Positions 29,229 to 40,083 of a stretch of DNA of 64,000 nucleotides are shown here, piece after piece. Source of the DNA: Prorocentrum cordatum (Eukaryota > Sar > Dinophyceae > Prorocentrales > Prorocentraceae); contig CAUYUJ010001743.1 of assembly GCA_963575745.1 (NCBI GenBank), positions 1 to 64,000 of the forward strand. The letters are read 5' to 3'. Made by a program: the position numbers and the translations under genes. The notes below the pieces were generated by a model that was not told where the DNA came from, did not search any database, and saw nothing but the letters and a program-made list of their open reading frames with translations. Within the stretch, counting starts at the first letter, position 1. Each line of letters begins with the position of its first letter.

Positions 29229-29801
29229 GTGTCCTGCGTCCTGCGTCTCGCGACCCAGGCTTCCGACACTATCACAGGGGTGGACCCAAACGGTGTGCTT
29301 GGCGATTTCGTGGGCCGCGTTCGTTTCGAGTTCGTTTTGCGTGAAAGGCGGATTGAAGACAAAACGAGGAAGAGTGAGATACAGTGGGGGCGCACATCAA
29401 GAAACCATATGTTTTTCGTCAGGGTATCCTAGGTTTCTTCTTCGCTCCTCGCGCTGCGCGGCGACTTCCCATAGCCGCTGAAGGAGCCTGCTGCGTTCAG
29501 GGTGCTCCAGGTTCCCCCTCAGGTCTACCTCGCGCGCGGGTTCTCAGGGTTGGGTTTCTTGCGAGGGTTTCTTGCGGCCGCGCCCGCACTGTATGCCAGA
29601 GCTATGTTGGGATACCGGGCCACCGACGTGAAGGAGGTTTTCGGGGCATGGGCCCCGGAGACGGTCCTTCAGGCCCTCCAGAGGCCACTGAGAAAGACTG
29701 GTGTTTGCAGTGTCCTAGCCGTTTGGGGTTGTTCTTTGGCCCCCGGTTCCGGGGCGTCGAGGAGGGGGATTAGGACCGGGGGGGTGGGGGATAAGGACTG
29801 A
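29229..29801 (+). pseudogene. Possible interrupted coding fragments
   Basis: Two short protein-like stretches directly outside the right TIR. One lies in 29229-29432 (QASDTITGVDPNGVLGDFVG, then FEFVLRERRIEDKTRKSEIQ). The other lies in 29502-29801 (ALYARAMLGYRATDVKEVFG, then APETVLQALQRPLRKTG). Frames differ and no family is recognised. They may be remnants of the sequence into which the element inserted. Confidence 0.25.
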
Positions 29802-29826
29802 GGGTGGTGATCGGGCGAAGAGAATA

Positions 29827-29961
29827 ATGCACATGCACCGATCCTGGCAAGGACCATCCTTGACCCATGATCGGTGCATATGCCTTCCTGGCCAAGGTAG
29901 GAGGGCGTATGCACCGATCCTGGGTTCAGGATGGGCCTGGCCAGAATCGGTGTATGTGCAT
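29827..29961. mobile_element. Foldback (hairpin) element, ~135 bp
   Basis: The left end ATGCACATGCACCGATCCTGG and the right end pair over about 39 bases with a few mismatches (the right end reads GAATCGGTGTATGTGCAT). The ATGCACCGATCCTGG motif is also repeated internally. No coding capacity. Confidence 0.6.
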
Positions 29962-30157
29962 AGGTATGTTTCTTCTAGGTGGGTACCATGGCCAGGAGCC
30001 ATGGAGTCTCCCCGATGTCATGGCCCCTCTCTTTCTTGCACTACGCCCCCTGCCCTCCCCCTCGTCCGTTCACGTGACTCCGGCCCCCCTGGAGCCCTCT
30101 TGGTGCTACCACGGAGGCGCAGAAGCCCTTGGGGATGACTTGGGGGAGCTCAGGGTC

Positions 30158-30307
30158 AAGTCGGGCCTGTCGCTCTACAGGGGGAATACTCAAAAACAGT
30201 CACAAAAAATAGTCTGGGAACTATTTTTGTTGACTTTTGGAGGGTATTTTTGACCATTTTCTATTCTTCGTCCGATATCCCCCTATAGGGGGGGACAGGC
30301 CCGACTT
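30158..30307. mobile_element. 150-bp MITE (TIR AAGTCGGGCCTGTC)
   Basis: Ends are inverted: AAGTCGGGCCTGTC at the left, GACAGGCCCGACTT at the right. The inner part is AT-rich with CTATTCTTCGTCCGATATCC before the right end. Related copies lie at 37856-38016 and 52238-52281. A direct repeat of host sequence (CCACGGAGGCGCAGAAGCCC) flanks the MITE at about 30106 and 30313. Confidence 0.7.
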
Positions 30308-30436
30308 AAGGCCACCACGGAGGCGCAGAAGCCCTTGGGGCTGACTCTGGGGGGGCGCTCAGGACCCTCTCACGCGCTGCATGGGGCGCTACGGGCGGTC
30401 GAGTGGGGGCTGTCTGGGGGCCGCCTTGGGGCCAGC

Positions 30437-33400
30437 ATGGAGGCGCAGGGCCACCGCGGGCCAGCAGCTCGGTACCTGTCGGACGAGGACTTCCCGGGGC
30501 TCCACGTCCTCGAGCGCGTCGAGCGCGGCGGGGAGGCGGTGCTGCGGCTGTACCCGCGCGGCCAGAAGGCCTCGGAGCCCGAGGAGGTGCCGGCGGCGTG
30601 GGGCACACTGGGGGAAGCCCGCGAGAGACTCCAGGCGGCGTTGCGCATACCGCCCAGGGAGCCCTACCAGAATGACTGGGCGATGTTCGACGCGCAGGGC
30701 CGGAGCGCGGACTCCCTGCCGGGGCTGGCGGCGCTGGATGTGGTGTTCGTGGTGGAGCTGGGTGTCTGGATCTGGCCCCCCGTGCGCGTGGGCTTCGAGC
30801 ATGTGGCCGAGGGTGTCGACGGCGACGCCCCGAAGGTCCTGCGGACCCTGTCGCTCCGCCCGGTCATCTTCGAGGTCAGCGACTTCATCCAGCCCAGCGA
30901 GTGCGAGGAGGTCATGAGACTGGGGAAAATGCAGGGCTTAACCGAATCCAAGGGCGTCATGCAGAGCGCCGACCTGAAGAAGGGCACGGCTGCCAAAGAG
31001 TTCCGGACCTCTAAGCAGGCCTGGCTCCACAACCAGCAGGCTGGCTCGGTGAAGAGGCTCGACGGCCGCACAGCGAACCTGACCAGGGTGCCAGCGAGTC
31101 ACAACGAAGCCGTCCAGGTCCTCAGATACGACGAGGGCAATTATCGAAGACACCTACAGCGAATCGCCGCCTCCCCCTGCCTTCTGGAAACGCCTGTGTG
31201 ATGGAATGTCAGGCGTCGGGCGTCAGCATGGCACTTGGTGGACTGCGTGACACCCGAGCCGTCGGGGAACCTCCCTAGCGGAACACTGGGGAGGGACCTT
31301 TTGGGGCCGTATTGGGGCGTTTCTCTGATTTATTGTGTGTTTTTTTGTGCCCCCTGATGCTCTCTCAGGCTATCTTGGAGCTCTCTTGAGCCGTCTTCGG
31401 GCGCTCTTGGACCACCTGGCGCCTTCGGATGCCGTGTTGGGGGCCTCTCTTGGCCATCTTGGGGACGGACCTTTTGGGGTGGTCGGGAGGTTAAGGCCAG
31501 GGTTAGGCTGGTTGGGTGGGGGTGAGAGTGTTGATGTTAGGGTGCTAGGGTTAGGGCGTTAGGGTAGGGGGTTGGGGGTAAGGGGTGTTCAGGTGAGGGT
31601 TACGTTTAGGGGGTTAGGGTGAGGGTGGTAGGCTTAGGATTAGGGTTAGGGGTAAGGTGTTAGGGTTAGGGGGTAAGGTTTTAGGGTATGGGTGGTAGGG
31701 TTAGGGGGGTAGGGTTGGGGTTAGGGTCAGGGGGGTATGGTTATGGTGTTAGGGTTAGGGTTAGGGTTAGGCTTAGGGGGTTAGGATTATGTTAAGTGTT
31801 GGGTGGTAGGGTTCAGGTTATAGCGTCAGGGGGTTAGGGTCAGGGTGGTAGGTTTGGGTTAGAGTGTTAGGTTTGGGGTTAGGTGAGGGGTCGAGTGGTA
31901 GGGTTGGAGGGGGGGTACGGTTAGAGAAGTAGGGTTGGGAGGGGGTTAGTAGGGGTAGGGTTGGTCGGGTTGGTAGTGTTAGAGTGGTAGAGTTGGTGTT
32001 AGGGTTAGGTTTTGAAGGGGTAGGGTTAGTAGTGTTAGAGGGGTAGGGTTAGGGTTAGAGTTGTAGGGTTGGAAGCTTGGTAGGGTTGGGAAAGGAGGTT
32101 AGGTCAGGGTTGGAGTGGTAGGGTTAGAGTGGTAGGGTTAGAGTGTTAGGTTTGGGGTTAGTTTGGGGGCAGGATTAGAGTGGTGGGTTTGGGAGGGGGT
32201 TAGGGTTTGGGTTTGAGGTCAGGGTTTGGGTCTTATGGTTAGGGTTCGAGGATTGGAGCTAGGGTTAGGGTTGTAGGATTAGGGTGGTCAGGTTAGAGGT
32301 AGGGTTAGAGGATCGGGAAAAGGGTGGTGGGGTTGGGGTTAGGGTGTTAGGGTTAGTGTCATGGGGGTTCGGGTTAGGGTGGTAGGGTTAGGGTTAGGAT
32401 GTTCGGGTTGGGGTTAGGGGAGTAGGATTTGGAGGGTCGGGTTAAGATTAGGGTTAAGCGGTCAGGATTCGGGGTTTAGGGGTTTATAGGGGGTAGGGTA
32501 AGGATGGTAGGATTAGGGGTCGGGTTAGGTCTAAGGTAGGGTTAAGGGGTTCGGGTTAGGGTGTTAGGTTGAGGGGTAGGGTGTCAGGGGATTCGGGTTA
32601 GGGTAGTAGGATTAGGTTTAGTGTTTTGTGAGGGTATTGGGGGGGGGAAGGGTAGGGGTTAAAGGTTAGGCGTTAAAGGTTAGGGGTTAGAGCGTAGGGT
32701 CAGGGTTAGGGTTAGGGTTAGGGTTAGGAGGGTTAGGGTTAGGGGTTAGAGCGTAGGTTTAGGGTTAAGGTTCGGGTTAGGATGAGGGTTACCTTGGTTA
32801 GGAATAGGGTAGGGTTAAGGGTTCGGGGCTAGGGAGTAAGGTTGGGATTAGGGGGTCAGGGGGTTAGGGCTAGGGGGTGGGGGTCTGGAGCTAGGGTTCC
32901 AGAGTAAAGGGAGGGGGGGTGTCCGAACCACCCTCTTGAAAGGGAGATAAGGGGGGGGTCCGAATTTCGAATCCAGAGGGGGAGAGGGCGGGGGGGGGGG
33001 GTTCGACACCCCTTTTGAAAGGGGAAGGGGGAGGGGGGGTCCATTGACGACGGACCAGGAAGGGGGGGTGATCCCAGGACCCCCCCCTTTGGGGGCATCC
33101 AGCAACGCGCCCTCGAGATCCCAAGCATCCCATTGATCTAAAAGGGTTCGGGCTTCCCTGACGTCGCGAACCTTGTTAATTCACTTGGACGCTTGGGATT
33201 CGAAGCGCTGGGAAGATGGTCAAGGGTAGCTTGTCGTCGGAGGGCGGGGGGAATCCCAGGAATTCCAAGCATCCCATTGAAATAGAACGGTTTCTGGAAT
33301 TTGCGCCCCAGGAATTTCAAGCAGCCCAGTGAAATCACAGGGTCTGGATGTCCTTGGCGTCTCGATCTTTGTGAGTTTACTGGGACGCTTGGGATTCGGA

Positions 33401-35670
33401 GCCCTGGGAGAGGGGGGTCCAAGGTAGCATGTCGTGTGAGGGGGGAATCCCAAGCATCCCAATTAGATGAAATTGTCTCTGGGATAATCACACCAGAAAT
33501 CCCAAGCATCCCAGTGAAATGACAGGGTTTGGTGGCTTTGGCAGGATGGCTCACAAGCTTTGGGCTTTATATGCGGGTGAAGGTCGTTTACATGTTCCGC
33601 ATTTTTCTGCTGTTATGCGCGTTGGCCAGCCGAGCAGCCAGAGCGCGCTTGCCAGTGGAGTCGAACAAATGCTCCAGCAGACGTCAGGGAAGAGTAAGGA
33701 AAGGAAAGGGAAGGAAAGAACAAGGGCATTGCAACATCGCAAAAAAATGCGATGAATGAATGCTGGGGGTGGGCCGCCCATGTATTCCTATATACGCATA
33801 TATAAGCATCTATATATACACACACACACATGCGCGTTGCGCCACATAGCATACACCACTTACGTTGCATCACATAGAATGCACCACTGAGCAAGAACCA
33901 CCGAATTGCATGTATCACGTACGTTGCACTTGCAAAGGTCAAGAGTTCATCTCTTGGGACCCCCGCTGTCAAACCCGTTCCGTACAACCAGACGCTCCAG
34001 GTTGCAGACGATTGAGGTCTTGACGACATCCCATTCGGTGCCCACAGCACGGTGGCGGATTATCACGGCCACATGGATTGGGCCGAACTGGAGCTGTATA
34101 GGGATCAGAGAGAGCTGTGGCTGTCGCACCACTACGGGCACAACGACCGCCTGGCGACGCTGTTTTGGTATCTGAACGACGTGCCCGACGGTGGCGAGAC
34201 GATCTTCTTGAAGCACGGCCAGACCATTTGCCCCACCTACGAGCAGCGGAACTGCCCTGGCGCGCCGGAACCCGACATGACCAGCTGCAGCAAGGGAGGC
34301 CTCAAGGTGCGGCCAACCCGGGGCACCGTGATCTTGTGGTACAATTATGCAGCTGCCTGTGGCAGGTCCTTCCACCGTGCCAGCTCGGCCCGTCAAGTGA
34401 CAAAGTTCTCGGAAACCGGATGCTTCACATGTGGCACATGACGCACTCACAGTCTGAGGAATTCCCAGGGAGCCAGCTCACTTGGCCCGTCTCAGGGTTG
34501 CCTTGGACTCATGTGGGGCAGTGTTGAGGTTCTCGTTGGGCCCTTGGGGGCCTCTCTTGGACTCGGAGGTGGATCAACCTCCTACCCTGACACGTCGATT
34601 AGTGAATTGTCCGTTTTCGGTTCTCGAGAGGGCGCCGCGGCCGTTATTTTCCAGGTTTGCGCCCGCCAGGTTTGGGCCCGAAGTCGTTTTCACTAAACCA
34701 CGTTTTACTAAAGGCAGGTCTGTCCATCCCCGATGGACCGCCTTTGGGCAATCTTGGGAGGCTATCTGAGGCCGTCTTGGGTCACTATCTTTGGCCAGCA
34801 TGGTGTTTTCTTGGGGCCATCCTGGGCCGTCAGGGAGCCCTGTTGGGCTGTTGGAGCTTCAGGAATCCCGAACATGTCAAGAGGCCGTCTTGGGAGCGTC
34901 TTTGGCCGTTTGAAAACCATCTTCGGCCGTTTTGGGGTCATCGTGTGCCGTCTTGGAAACATATTGGGCCATTTAGGCTGCCTTTTTTGCCTGCCTCGGT
35001 CGTCTTGAAAGCTCGGGAGCGCAGACGCATCGCTTTGACGATGTATCGAGCCCAAAACAGGCGTCAGGGCGACCATTAACCTCCTGGGGAGGGACGGTGC
35101 ATGCACCACCCTGTCCAGGACGGAGAGGGGAGCCTTGGAAAATTACAGACACCCTATCAGATAACCCCTGGCGTTCTACCACGCCCCAACGTGCAAGGGG
35201 GCACGGTGGCGGATCATCCGAGCGGTCGGGGAGACAGGAACGCCCTGCACATGGGCTGCCCCGTCGGCCCGGGGCTGGTGAAGTGGTCGGGCAACAAGTG
35301 GATAAACATCAAACCTACGGACACCCCTCCGGCCCAATGGGTGGAGGATCACCCCGCTCTTCGGCGCATGAAATATGATGGCCCGAAGACTGAGCAGACT
35401 ACGGAGTACCAGTGCAACATCGGTTTCGCGAACGAGGGGCCAGAAGTGGTCGACGTCATCTGGCGCAACCCCGACACCGGCCAAAGTCAGAAGCTCTTGT
35501 CGCTGTCGCGCGGCGAGATCAAGTACTTGGACACTCAGAGGTCCCACGAGTTCAGCGTGCAGCAAAGCAGTGGCGATCAGAAGTCGAAGGCGGTCCACTG
35601 CAGGCAATCTGCTGGCAGCTATGTCGTCGGCGCGCAGCTTGAAATCGCGTGGAGAGGGGAGGAGTTGTGA
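30437..35670 (+). CDS. Prolyl 4-hydroxylase with VHL-beta-like C-terminal domain
   Basis: Three exons: 30437-about 31145, about 34061-34348, and about 35215-35670. The N-terminal ~110 residues are unassigned. The P4H region starts LRPVIFEVSDFIQPSECEEV and continues to AVQVLRYDEGNY. Exon 2 supplies the iron-binding HxD (HGHMDW), LATLFWYLNDVPDGGETIF and LKVRPTRGTVILWYN. Exon 3 supplies the distal His (ALHMGCPVGPG) and the 2-oxoglutarate-binding Lys (GNKWINIKP). The enzyme hydroxylates prolyl residues with Fe(II), O2 and 2-oxoglutarate. An unusual C-terminal domain (residues after TEYQCNIGFANEG, with VVDVIWRNP, LSRGEIKYL and RSHEFSV) resembles the VHL beta domain. No signal peptide is evident. 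Splice junctions are non-canonical. The start at 30437 is the first ATG before the coherent sequence. Confidence 0.8.
31505..32885 (+). repeat. Degenerate telomere-like array (TTAGGG orientation)
   Basis: About 1.4 kb of loosely repeated GTTAGGG / GGTAGGG / TTAGGGTTAGGG units with frequent substitutions. It is not a perfect telomere, and it lies inside the P4H first intron. The reverse-oriented counterpart is at 60425-61530. Confidence 0.85.
32886..33110 (+). repeat. Boundary unit of telomere-like array, left copy
   Basis: Shares TCTGGAGC, GGAGGGGGGGTGTCCG-like and GGTCCGAATTTCGAATCCAG blocks with the reverse complement of 60205-60424. In both places the unit abuts the telomere-like array on the same side relative to array orientation. 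Confidence 0.65.
33115..33530 (+). repeat. Tandem repeat, about 185-bp unit
   Basis: Just over two units containing AATCCCAAGCATCCCATTGA, GACGCTTGGGATTCG and GGGTCCAAGGTAGC-like blocks. Confidence 0.6.
34349..35214 (+). other. P4H intron 2 (non-canonical ends)
   Basis: Exon 2 ends ...TACAATTAT and exon 3 begins CATCCGAGCGG, giving WYNYHPSGRGDRNALH. The intron ends GCACGGTGGCGGATCATC, 17 of 18 identical to the end of intron 1. Inverted CCACCGTGCC (34372) and GGCACGGTGG (35200) lie near its two ends. The interior is rich in degenerate GGCCGTCTTGGG repeats. Confidence 0.55.
34440..35010 (+). repeat. Degenerate GGCCGTCTTGGG-type repeats
   Basis: Irregular repeats of GGGCCGTCTTGGG / GGCCATCTTGGG spaced about 15-30 bases. 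A similar tract in the opposite orientation lies at 62990-63620, and a short one at 31370-31470. Confidence 0.5.
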
Positions 35671-36290
35671 CATTTGCTGCCGCGAAGGCCTCAGCCATCG
35701 ACTATGCTGCGATTGCCATCTCACATGCTTGGTGGCGGCTTTGCACGTCGGGAGGAGACCCCGGGCGAGCGCTGCACAAAAGCGTGACGAGGAAGGGGAG
35801 GGAGAGAGGGGGGGGGGGGGGGCAAAGCTACGTGCGCTCGCGTCATATCTGACGTCCTACCCCTCCCTCCCATCCCTTACCATTGCGCTGATTTTCTCTA
35901 TCCGCGGACGCGTGTCGTAGCGGACCTGTGGCTCCGCGCGCGCGTGCGTAGTGGGTGGTGGTGCGCGTGCGTGCGTGCGTGTGTGCGTGGTTGTGGTTGA
36001 GGGGGGGGGCATAGGGGAGAGGAGGCAGGGCGGCGGAGAGGGCTGAGGGCAGAGCGGGCGGTGCGGGGCGGGGACAGTGGTCGGAGGGGCGGGAGGAGAG
36101 GCCGGAGGAGGGGCGGGCGGGGAGGGCGTGGCGCAGGGGCGAGGCAGGAGGCACTCGCCGAGCTCCTCAGCGCTGGGCCGCCCGCGCGCACGCAGCGCAG
36201 CTCTCGGAGCACGCTCCCGGGCGCACCGGCTGCGGAGTGTGGCCTGCGCCAGGTCTGGGCCCAGGAGCCTGGATGGGGGCCGCCGGGCAT
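35671..36290. other. No gene; GC-rich and (GTGC)n-like sequence
   Basis: Follows the P4H stop. Contains a poly-G run (35810-35822), a GTGCGTGCG tract near 35960-35990 and GGGAGG-rich sequence. The long frames on both strands are compositional. Confidence 0.4.
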
Positions 36291-36309
36291 GGCTGGCTGG
36301 CTCCTCCTT

Positions 36310-38405
36310 TCCTCCTCCTCCTCCTCCTCCTCCTCCTCCTCCTCCGCCTCCTCCCTCCTCCTCCTCCTCCCTCCTCCTCCTCCTCCTCCTCCTCCTCCTC
36401 TCCTCTTACTCTCCTCCTCCTCCTTTCCCCTTCCTCCCGCCTCCTCCCCCCCTCCCTCCTCCCCTCCCGACCGGAAAACCGGGTGGACGCACCGCACAGC
36501 ATCTCAGTATTCCTGACGGGGATGTATTTTGTATGTCTGCCCCAATTGCGGTCATGCGAAGAATATCAATGGAACAAACAGAAACATTAATTGTCGGAGA
36601 TCCGCTCGGACTTTTTGGGACTCCACTGGCCCCCCCCTGGCGACGCCTTTGGCGCCGCCCCTGACGCGCTCCGCGCGCCAAGGAGGGGGGTCCAGCGCCG
36701 GTCCAAGAGAATTCCGCGGGGAGCTACGAAAGCTTATGTTTCGATATTGTTTCTTCCTCTAGACCAGCCACGCCTGCATTGCAGGCGTCGCCGCAAGTGT
36801 TGCGCGTCTCCTCCTTCTCATCCTCCTCCCTCCTCCTTGTCCTCGTCCTCCTCCTCCTCTTCCTCCTCCTCCTCCTCCTCGTTCTCGTCCGCCTCCTCCT
36901 CCTCCTCCTCCTCCTCCTCCTCCTCCTCCTCCTCCTCCTCCTCCATTCTCCCTCGGGCCCCTTCCTCCTTCCTCCCCTCTCTTCCCTTCGGCCCCTGGCT
37001 TTCTTCCTTGGTGCACTTCCCCCGCACGCTCCTCCCTCCTCCCCCACGGCAGGAAGGAAGGGGAGGGCAGGAGCAGGCCATGGACCCATGGACTCGTGAC
37101 GAGGGCCTCCCAGGCAGCGGTCGAGCAGGCGGGTTGCTGAAGCGTGGGTCCTGCATGAATCGTGAGGGTGTCTCGAGCGATAACGCGACTCCCAAGTAAA
37201 TCGTGAGAAAAGCCAGCGTGGGCCACGAAGGGCATAAAATCCGAGGCCACAGAGGGCAGCGACGGGGCCGCCCCCCCCCCGCGCCCGCGATGGCCCAGCG
37301 CCCCCCGACTCGGACCTGCACGCGCGCCCTGCCGAGCTCCGGCCCGTCGCCGGCCCCCTTGGGGAGTGGTGGCCCTCGCAGGCAAGCGAGGAGGAGGAGG
37401 AGGGGGAGGAGGAGGAGGAGGAGGAGGAGGGGGAGGAGGAGGAGGAGGAGGAGGAGGGGGAGGAGGAGGAGGAGGAGGAGGGGGAGGAGGAGAGGAGGGG
37501 GAGGGGGAGGAGGAGGAGGCGACTGCTGCGGCGCGGCCCGCGGCGGCCTGGCGGAGGCGCACGCGCGAGACCATCTCGCTGCGGGCGGGGGGGCTCTCTC
37601 CCCAGACCCCCTCGCGCTGTGAAAAAGTCACGACGGGGGGGGTTCTGCTATTTTCGGCCTCTCGGGGCCCTCACCGTCAGAAGCCTGTCCCAGGGAAGGG
37701 GTCCAGACCTCTGGGGGTCGACGCTGCGAAGAAGTCACGACGTCGGGGGGCTCTCTCGGGGGAAGCGTCTGGGGCGGGGATGGGCTCGGTGGCACGCCGC
37801 CGTTGGTGGCCCTTCCGCGCGTGGCTCCCTCGTCTCTGTCCTGAGGCTTGGTGTTAAGTCGGGCGTGCACCCAAAAAACATGCAAAAATGTTTTTTTTTT
37901 TTTTAACAAAAAAAAAAAAAAAAAAAAAAAAACGATGTTTTAACTATGTTGGGGTATTGTTTTAGTACTTTCTATTTTTCGTCGAAAATCCTTCTGTAGG
38001 GGGACAGGCCCGACCTCAGCCTGGTGCCTCCTCCACAGTGGCACGCTGAAGGGCTCCCCGCGGCGGCGCGTCGCGGACAGCGGCCCTGCGCCCCGGGGGG
38101 GGACGCCGCGCGGCCTGGGCGTCGTCAGATTCTTCCCCCCCCCGTGGCCCGAGGTGCCCCCCAGGAGCAGGAGGAGGAGGGGGAGGAGGAGGAGGAGGAG
38201 GAGGAGGAGGAGGAGGAGGAGGGAGGAGGAGGAGGAGGAGGAGGAGGAGGAGGAGGAGGAGGAGGAGGAGGATGGAGGGAGGAGGGAGGGGAGGAGGAGG
38301 AGGAGGGGGAGGAGGAGGAGAGGAGGAGGAGGAGGAGGAGGAGGAGGAGGAGGAGGAGGAGGGGAGGGGGAGGAGGAGGGGAGGAGGGGGAGGAGGAGGG
38401 GGAGG
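36310..38405. repeat. Cluster of GGA/TCC microsatellites
   Basis: Long (TCC)n tracts at about 36317-36430 and 36800-36945 and (GGA)n tracts at about 37385-37520 and 38165-38400. They create artefactual Ser-, Pro-, Glu-, Arg- or Gly-homopolymer frames. Between them no gene is supported. Confidence 0.9.
37856..38016. mobile_element. MITE copy 2 (TIR AAGTCGGGC...)
   Basis: Starts AAGTCGGGCGTGCACCC and ends GGGGACAGGCCCGACCT. A long poly-T/poly-A interior is followed by CTATTTTTCGTCGAAAATCC, close to the 30158-30307 copy. Confidence 0.65.
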
Positions 38406-38482
38406 AGCATTCCCAGAGGGCACCCTGCGCGTCGAGCTGGAAGCACCTTACGGTAGGTTCGTGTCGTGTCGACCGGCGGCGA

Positions 38483-38746
38483 CCCCGCCCGCGGCGTTCA
38501 ACTCTTCAGGGGCAACGATCGGGGGGGGCAGGCGCATAGGGGGGGGATGCATCGACCCCAAATCGCCCATTGATCGCCGATGGGGTTCGGATAGCCCCAA
38601 CCTGCCCAGGAAGGTGCGGATTCACGAGCGGAGGCCTATCGCCCATCTATCGGCGATGTATCGCCGATTCCAGGTCGATGCCTCCCCCCCTAGGCCAGTC
38701 CCCCCCTATCGTTGCCCCTCAGCTTTGAACGCCGCGGGCGACCCAG
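38483..38746. mobile_element. Foldback element with ~100-bp inverted arms
   Basis: The left arm (CGCCCGCGGCGTTCAA ... GGGGCAACGAT ... GCATCGACC) pairs with the right arm (GGTCGATGC ... ATCGTTGCCCC ... TTGAACGCCGCGGGCG) over about 100 bases, leaving a central ~50-base loop. No coding capacity. Confidence 0.7.
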
Positions 38747-39019
38747 ACTCGCTCAATGTGGAACGATCTGGACGCTCCGGGAACGGCCGATCGCTCGCAG
38801 CCCCCCAAGCCAGCGCCCGAGGAAGCAGCGCGGAGTGCGCACGCGTCGCCCGTCTCGGCCCCGAGGGGACAGCTCTCCGCGCGGGGGTGTTCTCTCGGTG
38901 GGCTGCGCCGCGCCCTCCCCGCCACGGCGCGTCCTGCCCGCCTCCGCCTGCTCCTCCCCGCCTCTCCGTGGCTTCCTCGGCCAATCTGCTCCGACCAGGA
39001 GCCCGAGGCCCGAGAACCA

Positions 39020-40080
39020 TCACGTCACTGATGCTGGGCTCCAGGGCCCGCTGAGGCCCCAGGGGCCCCAGATCAGTGAAGTGATGTTGTTCCCCCACGG
39101 AAGGACCCCGAAATTCGTCACTTCACGAAACCGAGCCCAGGACGAACGCCAGGGGCCGACTTGCTGTTGTGAGGCAGCATAGGTCTCGTAAGGAAGCGAT
39201 GACGGGCCCGCCAGCTGCCCGGCGCGCAGATGCAGCGTGTCGATCGACTTGGCGGCACGCCGCCTCTTGTCAGGAGGGAAAAAACACACAGACACAATTA
39301 ATCGTCGATTCCCCAGAAGATATCGGAAAATATGGGAAGTGGGGGGGAAGACGAAAATCAAAAAAAAAATAGGAAAAGATTGGGAATCCTGTTATTTGTG
39401 TGTATTTATTTGTGTGTCCCAGGGCCCCTTCATCTTGTCCACGGATCGATTCCGGCTCGGCGTTGGCCGAAAACGAGTGGATAAGGCAAGGGTTATGTTG
39501 CTGGGTTCGGCGGCGAGGACCCTCTTTTGCTTTGGCCATGGAAAATCGATCTCATCGTCGGGGGGAGGAGGGGCGGAGCGCGAGGACTCGATGAGGCGGG
39601 GGTTTTAGATGGACGCATCAGACGCATGAGTATCCTGCACGAACTACCAGAAAATACAAAAACACAAAGCAACAAAAAGCACAAAATCGCAGGGGAGCGA
39701 TTCGCCCCCTGACCCTATGTCGCTCCCGTCGTACTTGCTTAGGGACCACATCCCAGAAACAATTTCGAGCACCCAGAAAAGTATCGAAACGGTGTCGAGC
39801 GAGTATCGCCTCCCAGGCCCGACGCGTGAAAAACCCCCAGTTTCTGTATTTTCTCGGGTCTGGCGAATCAAGGCTAAAGTAGTAGACGAATAGGAAGAAT
39901 ATTACCCTGCGACGTGCCCAACCCTTTCTATACATGTGCCGAGTATACTCAGGACCATTCAATGCTGACTGGCATTTTGAAGGACTCGCAGTGCGCAAGA
40001 AGAGCACCCAGCTGTGATTTCAGAAGAGCGCAGCAAGAAGAGCAGCGGCAAAAATACAAAATGGACACACACGGGGCGTG
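39020..40080. other. No recognisable gene
   Basis: Mixed-composition DNA with short frames only. It includes a short palindromic block near 39030-39080 and A-rich stretches near 39360 and 39655-39685. Confidence 0.4.
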
Positions 40081-40083
40081 TGT

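Larger units (their letters stand above)
31146..34060 (+). other. P4H intron 1 (2.9 kb, non-canonical ends, telomere-like interior)
   Basis: Joining ...GGCAATTATC to ACGGCCACATGG restores YDEGNYHGHMDW in frame. ATTATC occurs at both junctions, so the exact cut is ambiguous within 6 bases. No GT/GC/GA-AG pair at compatible phase was found nearby. The 3' end carries GCACGGTGGCGGATTATC, also present at the end of intron 2. The interior holds degenerate TTAGGG repeats, tandem repeats and AT-rich DNA. Confidence 0.6.

Noticed and set aside
4678-29236. Target-site duplication of the 24.5-kb element
   Set aside because: The nine bases outside each TIR (catggtaat and tgtgtcctg) share no convincing direct repeat, including TA or TTAA.
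31505-32885. A true chromosome end
   Set aside because: The repeats are too degenerate, gene exons lie on both sides, and the array continues into ordinary sequence.
36310-38405. Long Ser-, Pro-, Glu- or Gly-homopolymer frames
   Set aside because: They are products of GGA/TCC microsatellites and have no other support. The same applies at 59840-60160 and 62080-62320.
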